Positions 7,785-15,886 of a stretch of 64,000 bases of DNA are shown here, in pieces. This DNA comes from Massilia violaceinigra (GTDB lineage: Bacteria; Pseudomonadota; Gammaproteobacteria; Burkholderiales; Burkholderiaceae_D): contig NZ_CP024608.1 of the NCBI RefSeq assembly GCF_002752675.1, forward strand, positions 5,580,001 to 5,644,000. Direction: 5' to 3'. A program made the position numbers and the translations under genes. Within the stretch, counting starts at the first letter, position 1; the number at the start of each line of letters is the position of its first letter. The notes beneath the pieces are model-generated. The model searched no databases. It was not told the DNA's origin and saw nothing but the letters and a program-made list of their open reading frames with translations.

Positions 7785-9293
7785 ATGTTTTCCCAGTTCT
7801 CCCTGCTATTCCTGAAGGCATGCATCACCAGCATATTGGCTGGCGCCGCCTGGGCCCTCTTGTGGCTTGCGTTACACTTCTGGCCCGGACTGGCTGCCCA
7901 ACGCGCGCCCTGGCTGCTTGCCCAGCTTGGGGCCGCCGCTGTCCTGGTACTGGTCTTACTACCGGGCGCGTCCCGCTTCAGCATTTTTCCCGCCGTAGAA
8001 CTAAGCACGACACCTGCCGCTCATGTGGACGTAAAACATGATGCCGAACTTGAGGGCTTCGATGGCATCGACCTGGCTACCGTAAAACCGGTGCAAGCGC
8101 TCGCATGGCTTGGCAATGCATGGTTGTTGATCTACCTGGCCGGGTTCATTCATGCAAGCGCCCGCTGCCGGCGTGATCGGCGCATAGTGATCGCATTGAA
8201 GGCGGCAGCACAGCGATTGTCCCCGGCGGACATCAGCGATCACCAGGCGCTGGCCTCGCATCGCAACCGGCTGCCGCCCGTCTTTGAAGTCGACGCGCCA
8301 GTTCCACCTATGCTGGCAGGCTTGCTGCGCCCGATGCTTTTGCTACCGCGGCACTTGCGGGATCTGGACCTGGATCAGCAAGGGCTGGTGATCGAACACG
8401 AACTGACACACCTGTCACGCTTGGACCAGTTAGGGTTGCATATGGCGCTAAGCTTGCAAATCCTGCTCTGGTTTAATCCAGCGCTACCGGCGCTACGCCG
8501 CCAGCTCACCTGGGCGCAGGAACTCGCTTGCGACCGCGCGGTGTTAGCTGGCAGCACACTGCAACAACGCAAGCGCTTTGCCGCTGCATTGATCGCGCAG
8601 TTCAAGATGCAGCAGACCAGCCCGGCATATGCCGCAATGGCGTTTCGCGGACAATTGCGCGATTGCGTGAGCGCCCGCGCCGCGCTGATACGTGACGGTA
8701 TTGCTTTCCATTCGCATGCCGCAGTGCGCGCTGCATCTGGCTGCCTGCTCATTGCGCTGCTGCTTGCCAGCGTCGTCTTGCAGCCGGCCTTCGCCCTGCG
8801 GGCCGTCGATACGTCGCCGCATCCTGTCAATCCGGCGGCAGAACCGCTCCCCCAATGGCTGGCGCCCCTGCAGCGCATGCGCATCACCAGCTATTTTGGC
8901 ACCGTCAGGACAGCCGGTGCCACGCCTCACGGCGGCATCGATCTGGCGGCGCGGGCAGGCACACCGATCATGGCGCCGGCGTCTGGCACAGTCACCGCAT
9001 CGACCGATCTCTACCAGGGCGAAGCCAGGTACGGAGAGGTGATCGCCATCGAACACGCCGGCGGGCTGCGCTCTGTCTACGCTCACTTGAATCAGCGCAG
9101 CGTCAAAGTGGGTGAGGCCGTGGCAAAGGGGCAGCTTATCGGCCACACCGGCGCCACCGGCCGCGTCAGCGGTCCCCATCTGCACCTGGAAATCCACCGC
9201 AATAACATCAAGCTTGATCCTGAGCTGCTGCTTGGCAGCCAGGATGGCACTGACAGTGCCAAGAACGCCCGCGACACACTGCGCTCCCGTTAA
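7785..9293 (+). CDS. M56 (BlaR1-type) membrane protease fused to an M23 peptidoglycan endopeptidase
   Basis: A 502-residue membrane sensor-protease. The N-terminal half has hydrophobic segments at about residues 9-32, 42-62 and 105-122 and the M56 zinc motif HELTH near residue 204, followed by ELACDRAV, which supplies the distal Glu/Asp. A further membrane helix (about 305-330) leads to a periplasmic M23/LytM domain with HGGIDLA (about 380) and HLHLEIH (about 464). Classical BlaR1 instead ends in a class D-like penicillin-binding domain. The enzyme could cut the neighbouring BlaI-type repressor on the inside and bind or cleave peptidoglycan on the outside; this coupling is inference. M23/M56 fusion proteins are known as an annotation class, but I know of no characterised member. 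Confidence 0.9.
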   Translation: MFSQFSLLFLKACITSILAGAAWALLWLALHFWPGLAAQRAPWLLAQLGAAAVLVLVLLPGASRFSIFPAVELSTTPAAHVDVKHDAELEGFDGIDLATVKPVQALAWLGNAWLLIYLAGFIHASARCRRDRRIVIALKAAAQRLSPADISDHQALASHRNRLPPVFEVDAPVPPMLAGLLRPMLLLPRHLRDLDLDQQGLVIEHELTHLSRLDQLGLHMALSLQILLWFNPALPALRRQLTWAQELACDRAVLAGSTLQQRKRFAAALIAQFKMQQTSPAYAAMAFRGQLRDCVSARAALIRDGIAFHSHAAVRAASGCLLIALLLASVVLQPAFALRAVDTSPHPVNPAAEPLPQWLAPLQRMRITSYFGTVRTAGATPHGGIDLAARAGTPIMAPASGTVTASTDLYQGEARYGEVIAIEHAGGLRSVYAHLNQRSVKVGEAVAKGQLIGHTGATGRVSGPHLHLEIHRNNIKLDPELLLGSQDGTDSAKNARDTLRSR

Positions 9294-9360
9294 TTCAACC
9301 CACGCCATTTGAGCCCTGCCGCCAAGTGCGGCAGCGGCGGCGTTCACCCTAGAGAATCGC

Positions 9361-11454
9361 ATGAAATACAGGATTATTTGCCTGGCGCTAGCCATGGCCT
9401 TCAACAATGCAGCGGCCCAGCAGCCGACTGTTGAAATCAAGTCTGCACGCTACGACCAGCGCCGCGAAGACACTGCCGCCATGCTGGTGCTGGACCGGGC
9501 CACACTGGCGGCCAATGGCGACCGTAGCTTGTCGGAAGCATTGCGGCGCCTGCCTGGCGTTACCGTTACCGAAGGCAACGGCCGTGGCGTGGAGATCCGG
9601 ATGCGTGGTTTGGGCAGGGGCTACACCCAATTGCTGCTCAATGGCGTGCCTGCGCCCGCCGGATTTGCACTCGATGCGCTGGCGCCAGAGCTGATCGAAC
9701 GCATAGAAGTCATACGCAACGCATCGGCCGAGCATGGCGCCCAATCCGTGGCGGGCACCATCAATATTATCCTGCGCAAGAACTCGGGGCGCGAGCAACA
9801 GGAGTTCAGGCTCGGGTGGGAACGCATCAACGGCGCCGATTCGCCCAGCATTGCCGGCCAGCGAACGGGCAAGGCGCCAGGCTGGTCATACAGCGTCGGT
9901 GCGAACCTGGTGCGTAGTGGCAGGCCGGAAGATCGGACCGTACGCGATACCGTCGGCGCTGCCCACGGCGCGATCACGGGCGCGCGTACCTCTCTGGTGC
10001 ATGAATCGAACGTTGGCGATGCCCTCAACCTGACACCGCGCATCGACTGGACGCCCGACAATGGCGACAGCATCAACGTCCAGAACTTCATCAACCTGTT
10101 CCGTCGTAGGATTGAATTTGCCGGAGACGACACCGTGCTGGCGGGCGCAGCGGGCGACTTTTCGCAGGCCGCCAGTCTGTTGCGCACGCGCTCCCTACTG
10201 TGGCGCAGTGACTGGTCATGGCAGCATGCGCTGGCCGACGGCAAACTGGAGCTCAAGCTCAGTGGCACCCACAACCCGCGCAGTTCCGCATTCGATTTCA
10301 CCGGGGCGAACGCCGCCGGTCCCGCCATTGTGCGTCACGTGAGTTCCGATATCAGAGAGACCGGCCTGACCCATCAAGGCAAATATGCCCGCCAACTGGC
10401 CGGCGGCCATTCGCTGGTGCTGGGCTGGGATGGCGCCACTGTGCGCCGCCGCCAAACACGCGATGAACTGGAACGTGATGGCAGCGGCGCAATCCGTTCA
10501 ACCACCGGCGAAAGCTACCACGGGACGATCCGGCGACTGGCGGGTTTCGTCCAGGACGAATGGGCGTTCAATGCCGAGGTGCTGTCCCTGGGCCTGCGCT
10601 GGGAAACGCTGCGTACCGGCGCTGGCGGCAGCAATAGCGCCGCCTTGACCGAGCAAGACAGCCGGGTACTGAGCCCCGTGCTGCAGTGGCTGCACAAGCT
10701 GCCATCCGGTAGCCAATGGCGCTTGGGGGCCAGCCGGACCTACAAGGCACCAATCATGCTGGACCTGATCCCGCGCCGCTACACCATCGATAATAACAAT
10801 AGTCCTACTACGCCTGACCTGCGCGGCAACCCGCAACTGCGTCCGGAACTGGCCTGGGGCCTCGATGCGGTATATGACCACCCTCTGGGAAAAGACGCCA
10901 CGCTCAGTGCCAGCCTGTTTGCCCGCCGCATTGATGATGTCGTCTTGCAGCGGGTCGGCCTGGAGGCTGGTCGCTGGGTGGCCGTCAACGGTAACCACGG
11001 CCATGCAGACGTCTATGGCTTTGCGCTGGAAGCGCAACTGGCACTGACGCCGGCCTTGCGCATGCGTAGCAACCTGGCGCTGAATCGTTCCCGCACCAGT
11101 AGCGTGCCAGGACCGCATAACCGACCGGACAGCCAGATCCCATTGAGCGCCAACCTGTCGCTCGATTACCGTCGCCAGGGGCTGACGCTCGGCGGGGATT
11201 TCAACTTCCAGGCCGGAGGTGACAGCCGCGCGTCCGCAAACAGGCTGGCCACTGCCTCGCATGAACGCAAACTGGACCTGCGCGCGGCCTGGCAACTGCA
11301 TCCCGGTAGAACACTGCGCCTGACGCTGGCCAACCTGCTGCGGCAAGACCGCATCAATGTGGAACGGTATGAAGATGCCGACGGTTGGCGCCAGACCCGC
11401 ACCGACGCTGGTACGCACACACTGCTGCGCCTCGTCTATGAAGCCAATTTCTAA
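9361..11454 (+). CDS. TonB-dependent outer-membrane receptor
   Basis: A 697-residue outer-membrane transporter. Signal peptide (YRIICLALAMAFNNAAA), plug domain at about 40-150 with SEALRRLPGVTVTEGNGRG, GYTQLLLNGVPAPAG and AQSVAGTINIIL, then a beta-barrel ending in the usual aromatic C-terminus (LLRLVYEANF). It lies 67 bases after the M56-M23 gene and 19 bases before the beta-lactamase-like ORF, and probably belongs to the same BlaI-type regulon. The substrate cannot be read from sequence. Linkage to cell-wall genes makes a muropeptide or siderophore-antibiotic ligand conceivable but unproven. Confidence 0.92.
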   Translation: MKYRIICLALAMAFNNAAAQQPTVEIKSARYDQRREDTAAMLVLDRATLAANGDRSLSEALRRLPGVTVTEGNGRGVEIRMRGLGRGYTQLLLNGVPAPAGFALDALAPELIERIEVIRNASAEHGAQSVAGTINIILRKNSGREQQEFRLGWERINGADSPSIAGQRTGKAPGWSYSVGANLVRSGRPEDRTVRDTVGAAHGAITGARTSLVHESNVGDALNLTPRIDWTPDNGDSINVQNFINLFRRRIEFAGDDTVLAGAAGDFSQAASLLRTRSLLWRSDWSWQHALADGKLELKLSGTHNPRSSAFDFTGANAAGPAIVRHVSSDIRETGLTHQGKYARQLAGGHSLVLGWDGATVRRRQTRDELERDGSGAIRSTTGESYHGTIRRLAGFVQDEWAFNAEVLSLGLRWETLRTGAGGSNSAALTEQDSRVLSPVLQWLHKLPSGSQWRLGASRTYKAPIMLDLIPRRYTIDNNNSPTTPDLRGNPQLRPELAWGLDAVYDHPLGKDATLSASLFARRIDDVVLQRVGLEAGRWVAVNGNHGHADVYGFALEAQLALTPALRMRSNLALNRSRTSSVPGPHNRPDSQIPLSANLSLDYRRQGLTLGGDFNFQAGGDSRASANRLATASHERKLDLRAAWQLHPGRTLRLTLANLLRQDRINVERYEDADGWRQTRTDAGTHTLLRLVYEANF

Positions 11455-11473
11455 TCACCCAATAGGAAGAAGA

Positions 11474-11779
11474 ATGACTCTGTTCAAGCCCCTCGCCTGC
11501 GCATGGGCGCTCAGTTTGACCCACGCCGCAGTGGGCGCACATGAAATTTGTACCGCAGGTGCCGATGCCCGGACCGGCAAGGTCCTGGTGCAGCGTAGCG
11601 ACTGCGCGCAGCGCGTGACACCGGCGTCCACGTTCAAGATCGCTATCAGCCTGATGGGCTATGACGCCGGCTTCCTGAAAGACGAACATCAGCCGACGCT
11701 GCCGTTCCTCGCGGGCGACGTCGATTGGCGGGAGAACTGGAAGCAAGCCACTGATCCATCTACATGGATGAAGAAATAA
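11474..11779 (+). CDS. Truncated class D beta-lactamase-like / penicillin-recognising protein
   Basis: A 101-residue product with a signal peptide (LFKPLACAWALSLTHAAVG) and the first active-site motif of serine penicillin-recognising enzymes, PASTFKIAISLMGYDAGFL (S-x-x-K). It continues as LPFLAGDVDWRENWKQATDP, as in OXA-type class D enzymes, and then ends at a TAA. Full-length class D enzymes have about 250-270 residues with later S-x-V and K-T/S-G motifs; both are missing, and no continuation is seen in other frames up to 11900. It is therefore probably a truncated gene. It resembles the sensor domain normally fused to BlaR1. Start: ATG after GGAAGAAG. Confidence 0.75.
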   Translation: MTLFKPLACAWALSLTHAAVGAHEICTAGADARTGKVLVQRSDCAQRVTPASTFKIAISLMGYDAGFLKDEHQPTLPFLAGDVDWRENWKQATDPSTWMKK

Positions 11780-11912
11780 GGTACTCCGCTAAGCAGCTGC
11801 GGCCAGGCATGACGTTCGCATCTCGAGCGATTATTGCCCTGGCGCTCTCTGGACAAGCTGGTTGATCCACTTACAAAACGACAAGGTTAATGGAACCCAA
11901 AGGAAGCCTCGT

Positions 11913-12365
11913 ATGCGCACTCTCTTTTACTTCTGCCTTCCCCTCGCCCTGCTGCTGACCGCCGCGCCCGCGCTGTTCGCCAACCCCCTCACTGCCCCCA
12001 CGCTGGAAGCCCGCATCACCGCCATGGGCAAGGTGAACAGCGCCAGTTCGGCGCACTACTCGCCCGATGGCACGCAGATCGCCTACATCACGAGCCTCAG
12101 CGGCTCGCCGCAGGCCTGGATCATTCCGGCCCAGGGCGGCTACCCGCGGCAGGTTTCCAATGGCAGCGATCCGGTCTCCGGCCTGCGCTGGTCGCCCGAC
12201 GGCAAGCTGGCATATGCGGTATCGCCGGTGAGTTTGCTACTTGAGTGGAAGTCTGTCCACCGTACAGCCAGCTCGTCGTTCCGGACCATCGAGCCTGGCT
12301 TACCGAAGCCGCGATTGGGAGATTTCGTTGGTGGCGCGCCTGAGGAGATCTGTTCGGCACATTAG
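11913..12365 (+). pseudogene. Truncated S9-type (prolyl oligopeptidase-like) peptidase, N-terminal part
   Basis: ATG 11913 follows AAGGAAG and starts a clear signal peptide (RTLFYFCLPLALLLTAAPAL). Two PD40/beta-propeller blades typical of S9 peptidases follow (SSAHYSPDGTQIAYITSLSG, then SDPVSGLRWSPDGKLAYA). After about residue 105 (near 12228) the sequence changes to an unrelated Ser/Arg-rich stretch and stops. The catalytic alpha/beta-hydrolase domain is absent. The change of character marks a deletion or insertion breakpoint; the sequence beyond it could not be assigned. Confidence 0.6.
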
Positions 12366-12376
12366 CAAAAACTAGT

Positions 12377-12394
12377 ATATGATGACTATCATGT
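12377..12394. promoter_or_regulatory. TetR-type operator at the start of the regulator gene
   Basis: ATATGA-N6-TCATGT overlaps the tetR initiation codons and matches a second copy at 13025-13042 before the SDR gene. The 18-base dyads with six-base centres on both sides of the regulator fit autoregulation plus control of the downstream genes. Confidence 0.6.
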
Positions 12395-12987
12395 ACAATC
12401 CGAAGCCAAGGCGCGGCGCGTCAAGCCGCAAGGAAGCCACCCACGAACGCATCGTCGAGGTTGCCTCGCGGGCGATCCGGCGCAGCGGATACGCCGGCAC
12501 GGGCGTGGCCGACATCATGAAAGAAGCGGGCCTGACCCATGGTGGCTTTTACGCCCACTTCGCCTCGCGCGACGCCTTGCTGGCCGAAGCGGCGGACCGG
12601 GCCGGCGCCGACGCAGTGGCCGTATCGGCGCGCATCGCCGCCACTGCATCCCCGGGTCAAGGCTTGCAGGCGCTGATCCACGCTTACTTGTCGCCACAGC
12701 ACCTGGCCGCGATCGAAATCGGCTGCCCCGTGGCGGCACTATGCTCGGAAATGCCGCGCCAGGCGCCGGAAGTGCGGCGCGCCGCCACCCAGCATATCAA
12801 GGCCATGATCGATCTCATCGCGCGCCAGTCGCCGGATTGGGGCCAGCCCGGCGTGCACGAGCAGGCCGTCACCACGCTGGCCACCCTGATCGGTAGCCTG
12901 ATGCTGGCGCGCGCCGTCGACGATCCCAAGCTTGCCGACAGTTTTTTGCACCACGCGAAACACACCCTGAACCCCGCCAGCAATTGA
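12379..12987 (+). CDS. TetR/AcrR-family transcriptional regulator
   Basis: A one-component repressor of 202 residues. The N-terminal HTH reads THERIVEVASRAIRRSGYAG, TGVADIMKEAGLTHGGFYAH and FASRDALLAEA, typical of TetR proteins. The C-terminal ligand domain has a conserved cysteine region (EIGCPVAALCSEMPR), as in regulators of short-chain dehydrogenase/oxidoreductase genes. Three in-frame ATGs (12379, 12382, 12391) are possible; none has a ribosome binding site and all fall in the operator, so a leaderless or nearly leaderless transcript is likely. It probably controls the SDR/oxidoreductase pair downstream. Confidence 0.9.
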   Translation: MMTIMYNPKPRRGASSRKEATHERIVEVASRAIRRSGYAGTGVADIMKEAGLTHGGFYAHFASRDALLAEAADRAGADAVAVSARIAATASPGQGLQALIHAYLSPQHLAAIEIGCPVAALCSEMPRQAPEVRRAATQHIKAMIDLIARQSPDWGQPGVHEQAVTTLATLIGSLMLARAVDDPKLADSFLHHAKHTLNPASN

Positions 12988-13024
12988 ACATGGCGCCTCG
13001 TCACGCCAATTTTTTTACCCCATA

Positions 13025-13042
13025 ATATGATAATCGTCATAT
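13025..13042. promoter_or_regulatory. TetR-type operator upstream of the SDR gene
   Basis: ATATGA-TAATCG-TCATAT, a perfect six-base inverted repeat with a six-base spacer, sits 55 bases before the SDR start codon and repeats the dyad found at the tetR start (12377-12394). Confidence 0.68.
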
Positions 13043-13096
13043 ACCACATCTGGCCCTGCCACTGAATCAGATCGCCATGAAGAACGGAATAACATT

Positions 13097-13915
13097 ATGA
13101 ACAACAAAATTGCATTGATCACCGGGGCATCCTCCGGCATCGGCGAGTCGACCGCGCAGCGTCTCGCGCAGGCTGGCTACACCGTCCACGGCACCACCCG
13201 CGCCGCCTCGCCGAGCGCGCAAGGAAAGGTGGACATGCTGACGCTGGACGTGACTAGCGACGACTCGGCCGAGGCTGCGATTGCGGAAGTGCTGCGCCGC
13301 CATGGCCGCATCGACCTGCTGGTCAACAACGCCGGCTTCGGCGTGGCGCCGGCCGCCGCCGAGGAAAGCTCGCTTGAGCAGGCGCGCGCCATCTTCGACA
13401 CCAACTTCTTCGGCATGGTGCGCATGACGCGCGCCGTGGTGCCGCACATGCGCAAGCAGGGCAGCGGCCGCATTCTGAATATCGGCTCGGTGCTCGGTTT
13501 CCTGCCGATGCCTTACATGGCCCTGTATTCGGCCACCAAGCACGCTGTCGCCGGCTATTCCGAATCGCTCGACCATGAGCTGCGCACCCTCGGCATCCGC
13601 GTGTTGGTGATCGAGCCGGGCTATATCAAGACCTCGTTCGACGCCAACTCGCTCGATCCCGATCTGCCGCTTGCCATGTATGGCGCACTGCGCGCCGCCT
13701 TGAACGCGCGCGTAAAAGAGGTGCTGCTCACGGCGCAGGGGCCGGACGTCGTAGCGGAGACCGTCTTGCAGGCGGCAACAGCGGCGCACCCGAAGCTGCG
13801 CTACGCTGCCGGCACCCTCGCCGCTCGCATGCGCCTGCTGCGCAGATTCGCTCCAGCCAGCCTGGTCGATGCCGGCATCCGCAAAGACCTGCGCCTCGAA
13901 GCAGCCCGATCATGA
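13097..13915 (+). CDS. Short-chain dehydrogenase/reductase (SDR)
   Basis: NAD(P)-dependent oxidoreductase of 272 residues. Cofactor motif TGASSGIG at residues 9-16, structural motif NNAGFG near 78, catalytic Ser in NIGSVLGF and the active-site YSATK near 148, followed by the PGYIKTSF substrate loop. It sits behind a TetR-type operator, and its stop overlaps the next start (ATGA at 13912), so it forms an operon with the quinone-oxidoreductase-like gene. The substrate is unknown. Induction through the TetR regulator by a small hydrophobic or electrophilic compound is a reasonable inference. Confidence 0.93.
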   Translation: MNNKIALITGASSGIGESTAQRLAQAGYTVHGTTRAASPSAQGKVDMLTLDVTSDDSAEAAIAEVLRRHGRIDLLVNNAGFGVAPAAAEESSLEQARAIFDTNFFGMVRMTRAVVPHMRKQGSGRILNIGSVLGFLPMPYMALYSATKHAVAGYSESLDHELRTLGIRVLVIEPGYIKTSFDANSLDPDLPLAMYGALRAALNARVKEVLLTAQGPDVVAETVLQAATAAHPKLRYAAGTLAARMRLLRRFAPASLVDAGIRKDLRLEAARS

Positions 13916-14913
13916 AAGCATTCATCCTGGAAGCATATTCAAAGACAGGCGCGCTGCGCAAGGCCGAGGTGGCGGAACCGGTCGTGTGGGACGACGATGT
14001 GCTGGTGCAGATCCACGCGGCGGCCGTCAATGTGCTGGACGCCAAGATCAAGAGCGGCGAATTCAAGCTGGTCCTGCCCTACCGCCTGCCGCAGATCATG
14101 GGTAACGACGTTGCCGGCGTGGTGGTCAAGGTGGGTTCGCGGGTACGCCGCTTCAAGGTGGGCGACGAAGTCTACGCGCGGCCCGACAAGGACCGCATCG
14201 GCACCTTCGCCGAGTATATTGCGATCAACGAATGCGACGTCGCGCTCAAGCCCGTCACCCTGTCGATGGAGGAAGCGGCCTCGATCCCGCTCGTCGGGCT
14301 GACGGCGTGGCAGGCGCTGGTCGAGAAAGCCGGTCTGAAAAAGGGGCAGAAAGTGTTCATTCAGGCCGGTTCCGGCGGCGTGGGCTCGTTTGCCATCCGG
14401 CTGGCCAAGCATCTGGGGGCGAGCGTGGCGACCACCGCCAGCGGCGCGAATATCGAGATGGTCAGGCGGCTCGGGGCCGATATCGTCATCGACTACAAAA
14501 AGGAGAATGTCGAGGATGTCTTGCGCGACTATGATGTTGTGCTCAATAGCCAGGATGCGGCCACGCTGGAACAATCGCTGCGCTTGCTCAAACCGGGCGG
14601 AAAGCTCATTTCCATCTCCGGACCGCCAGACGCGGATTTTGCCACGGAACTGGGGCTGCCGTGGTTTGTAAAGCTGGTCATGACGCTACTCAGTGCAGGC
14701 ACACGCAGGAAAGCCCGCAAGCTCGGTGTCAGCTACTCTTTCCTCTTCATGCGCGCCGACAGCAAACAGCTGGCCGAGATCGCCAGCCTGATCGACGGCG
14801 GCAAGATCGGCGCCGTGATCGACCGCATTTTTCCGTTCGAGGAAACCAACGCGGCCCTCGATTACGTTGAAGCAGGCAGGGCCAAGGGCAAGGTTGTCAT
14901 CAAGGTCCGGTAA
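13912..14913 (+). CDS. NADP-dependent zeta-crystallin/quinone-oxidoreductase-like MDR enzyme
   Basis: A 333-residue medium-chain dehydrogenase/reductase. GroES-like N-domain (IHAAAVNVLDAKIKSGEF, MGNDVAGVVVKVGSRVRRF) and Rossmann domain with FIQAGSGGVGSFAIRLAK near residue 155. The zinc ligands of alcohol dehydrogenases are absent, as expected for the quinone oxidoreductase branch (reduction of quinones or enals with NADPH). It overlaps the SDR gene by four bases and shares its TetR-controlled promoter. It runs towards a minus-strand gene 61 bases away. Confidence 0.92.
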   Translation: MKAFILEAYSKTGALRKAEVAEPVVWDDDVLVQIHAAAVNVLDAKIKSGEFKLVLPYRLPQIMGNDVAGVVVKVGSRVRRFKVGDEVYARPDKDRIGTFAEYIAINECDVALKPVTLSMEEAASIPLVGLTAWQALVEKAGLKKGQKVFIQAGSGGVGSFAIRLAKHLGASVATTASGANIEMVRRLGADIVIDYKKENVEDVLRDYDVVLNSQDAATLEQSLRLLKPGGKLISISGPPDADFATELGLPWFVKLVMTLLSAGTRRKARKLGVSYSFLFMRADSKQLAEIASLIDGGKIGAVIDRIFPFEETNAALDYVEAGRAKGKVVIKVR

Positions 14914-14974
14914 CAGCGCTGGATGCCGCACGAGGCGATCTCATCCCCAATGTGCGCGATGCGCACCAGGGACC

Positions 14975-15331
14975 TCAAGCCGGCGGCGGCTCATGCCGGG
15001 CGCGCGAATCGGCCGGCGCTTCCGCCCGTTCATGCATGCCGTAATCGCGCATGACGGCCGCCACGCGCAAGCGGTAATCGGCGAAGATGAACGCGCGCCC
15101 CTGCTCCTGCGTGTCGCGATGCAAGCCGTGGTTGCGCCATGCGCGCACCGCCTCCTCGTCGCGCCAGAACGACAGCGACAGGATCTTGCCGGGGTCCGTC
15201 AGGCTCTGGAAGCGTTCAATCGACAGGAAGCCATCCATCCGTTCGAGTTCAGGCCGCAGGTTCGCGGCGGCGTCCAGGTAGGCCTGGCGCTGCGCCTCGT
15301 GCGGGATCACCTCGAAGATCACGGCGATCAT
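14975..15331 (-). CDS. Antibiotic biosynthesis monooxygenase (ABM) domain protein
   Basis: A 118-residue single-domain protein of the dimeric alpha-beta barrel (ferredoxin-like) superfamily: [60 protein letters not shown]. Such proteins include cofactor-free monooxygenases and heme-degrading enzymes, but many are uncharacterised. Its start overlaps the stop of the upstream NIPSNAP gene (ATGA), so the two small barrel proteins are translationally coupled and may form a heteromer. The final residues (RARHEPPPA) are a low-complexity tail. Confidence 0.88.
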   Translation of the reverse strand: MIAVIFEVIPHEAQRQAYLDAAANLRPELERMDGFLSIERFQSLTDPGKILSLSFWRDEEAVRAWRNHGLHRDTQEQGRAFIFADYRLRVAAVMRDYGMHERAEAPADSRARHEPPPA

Positions 15332-15657
15332 TGCGCGGCCCGCTGGAACGCGCTCTCGACCACCTCGGTGAAGGTGCGCTCTTCGCGCAGGATGAAGCGC
15401 TTTTCCTGCGCCATGGCGAAGTTGGCTCGGCTCTCGGGGTCGAGGCGCAGGCGCGCGCGGTAGGCCTCGTAGGCGGCGAGGCTGTCGAATCCGACCATGC
15501 CCCAGGCTTCGTAATTGGTGCCTTCGAGGGGCAGGAAGTAGCCGATCAGGTTGCCGCCGCAGCGGGGAATGATGCGGCCCCAGTTCTCGGCATACGCGCG
15601 AAAAGCGTCGCGCTGGAAGGGGTCGATTTCGTAGCGGATAAAGCAGGCGATGGTCAT
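15328..15657 (-). CDS. NIPSNAP-family dimeric alpha-beta barrel protein
   Basis: A 109-residue protein starting [20 protein letters not shown], then [40 protein letters not shown] and [17 protein letters not shown], typical of NIPSNAP domain proteins. Function is not established; the family shares the ABM-type fold of the downstream gene. ATG 15657 follows GAGGACC; the longer in-frame extension to 15732 lacks family similarity. Confidence 0.87.
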   Translation of the reverse strand: MTIACFIRYEIDPFQRDAFRAYAENWGRIIPRCGGNLIGYFLPLEGTNYEAWGMVGFDSLAAYEAYRARLRLDPESRANFAMAQEKRFILREERTFTEVVESAFQRAAQ

Positions 15658-15757
15658 GATGGTCCTCGGTGAACTGAAGACCTGACTATAAGGGAATGCG
15701 GTTGGCAGATGGTTCGGCGTGGAGCGAACCATTGCGCGGCTGTGAAGCGCGTCTTGT

Positions 15758-15782
15758 TAAAGGGGTTCCAAGCCGGAACCGC
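15758..15782 (-). terminator. Hairpin between the GlxA-type regulator and the NIPSNAP gene
   Basis: On the minus strand GGTTCC-GGCTT-GGAACC is followed by CCTTT. It is a short, weak stem about 105 bases after the regulator's stop codon and could end that transcript. Confidence 0.35.
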
Positions 15783-15886
15783 CGAAAATTCCGTCACTCC
15801 AAATCGGGGGCGTTTGACGAAAGGGAAATTAAAGATACGCCAGGCTTCCGGTAGCCGCAGGCCGCGAAACTCGGCTCGTCTGAATT

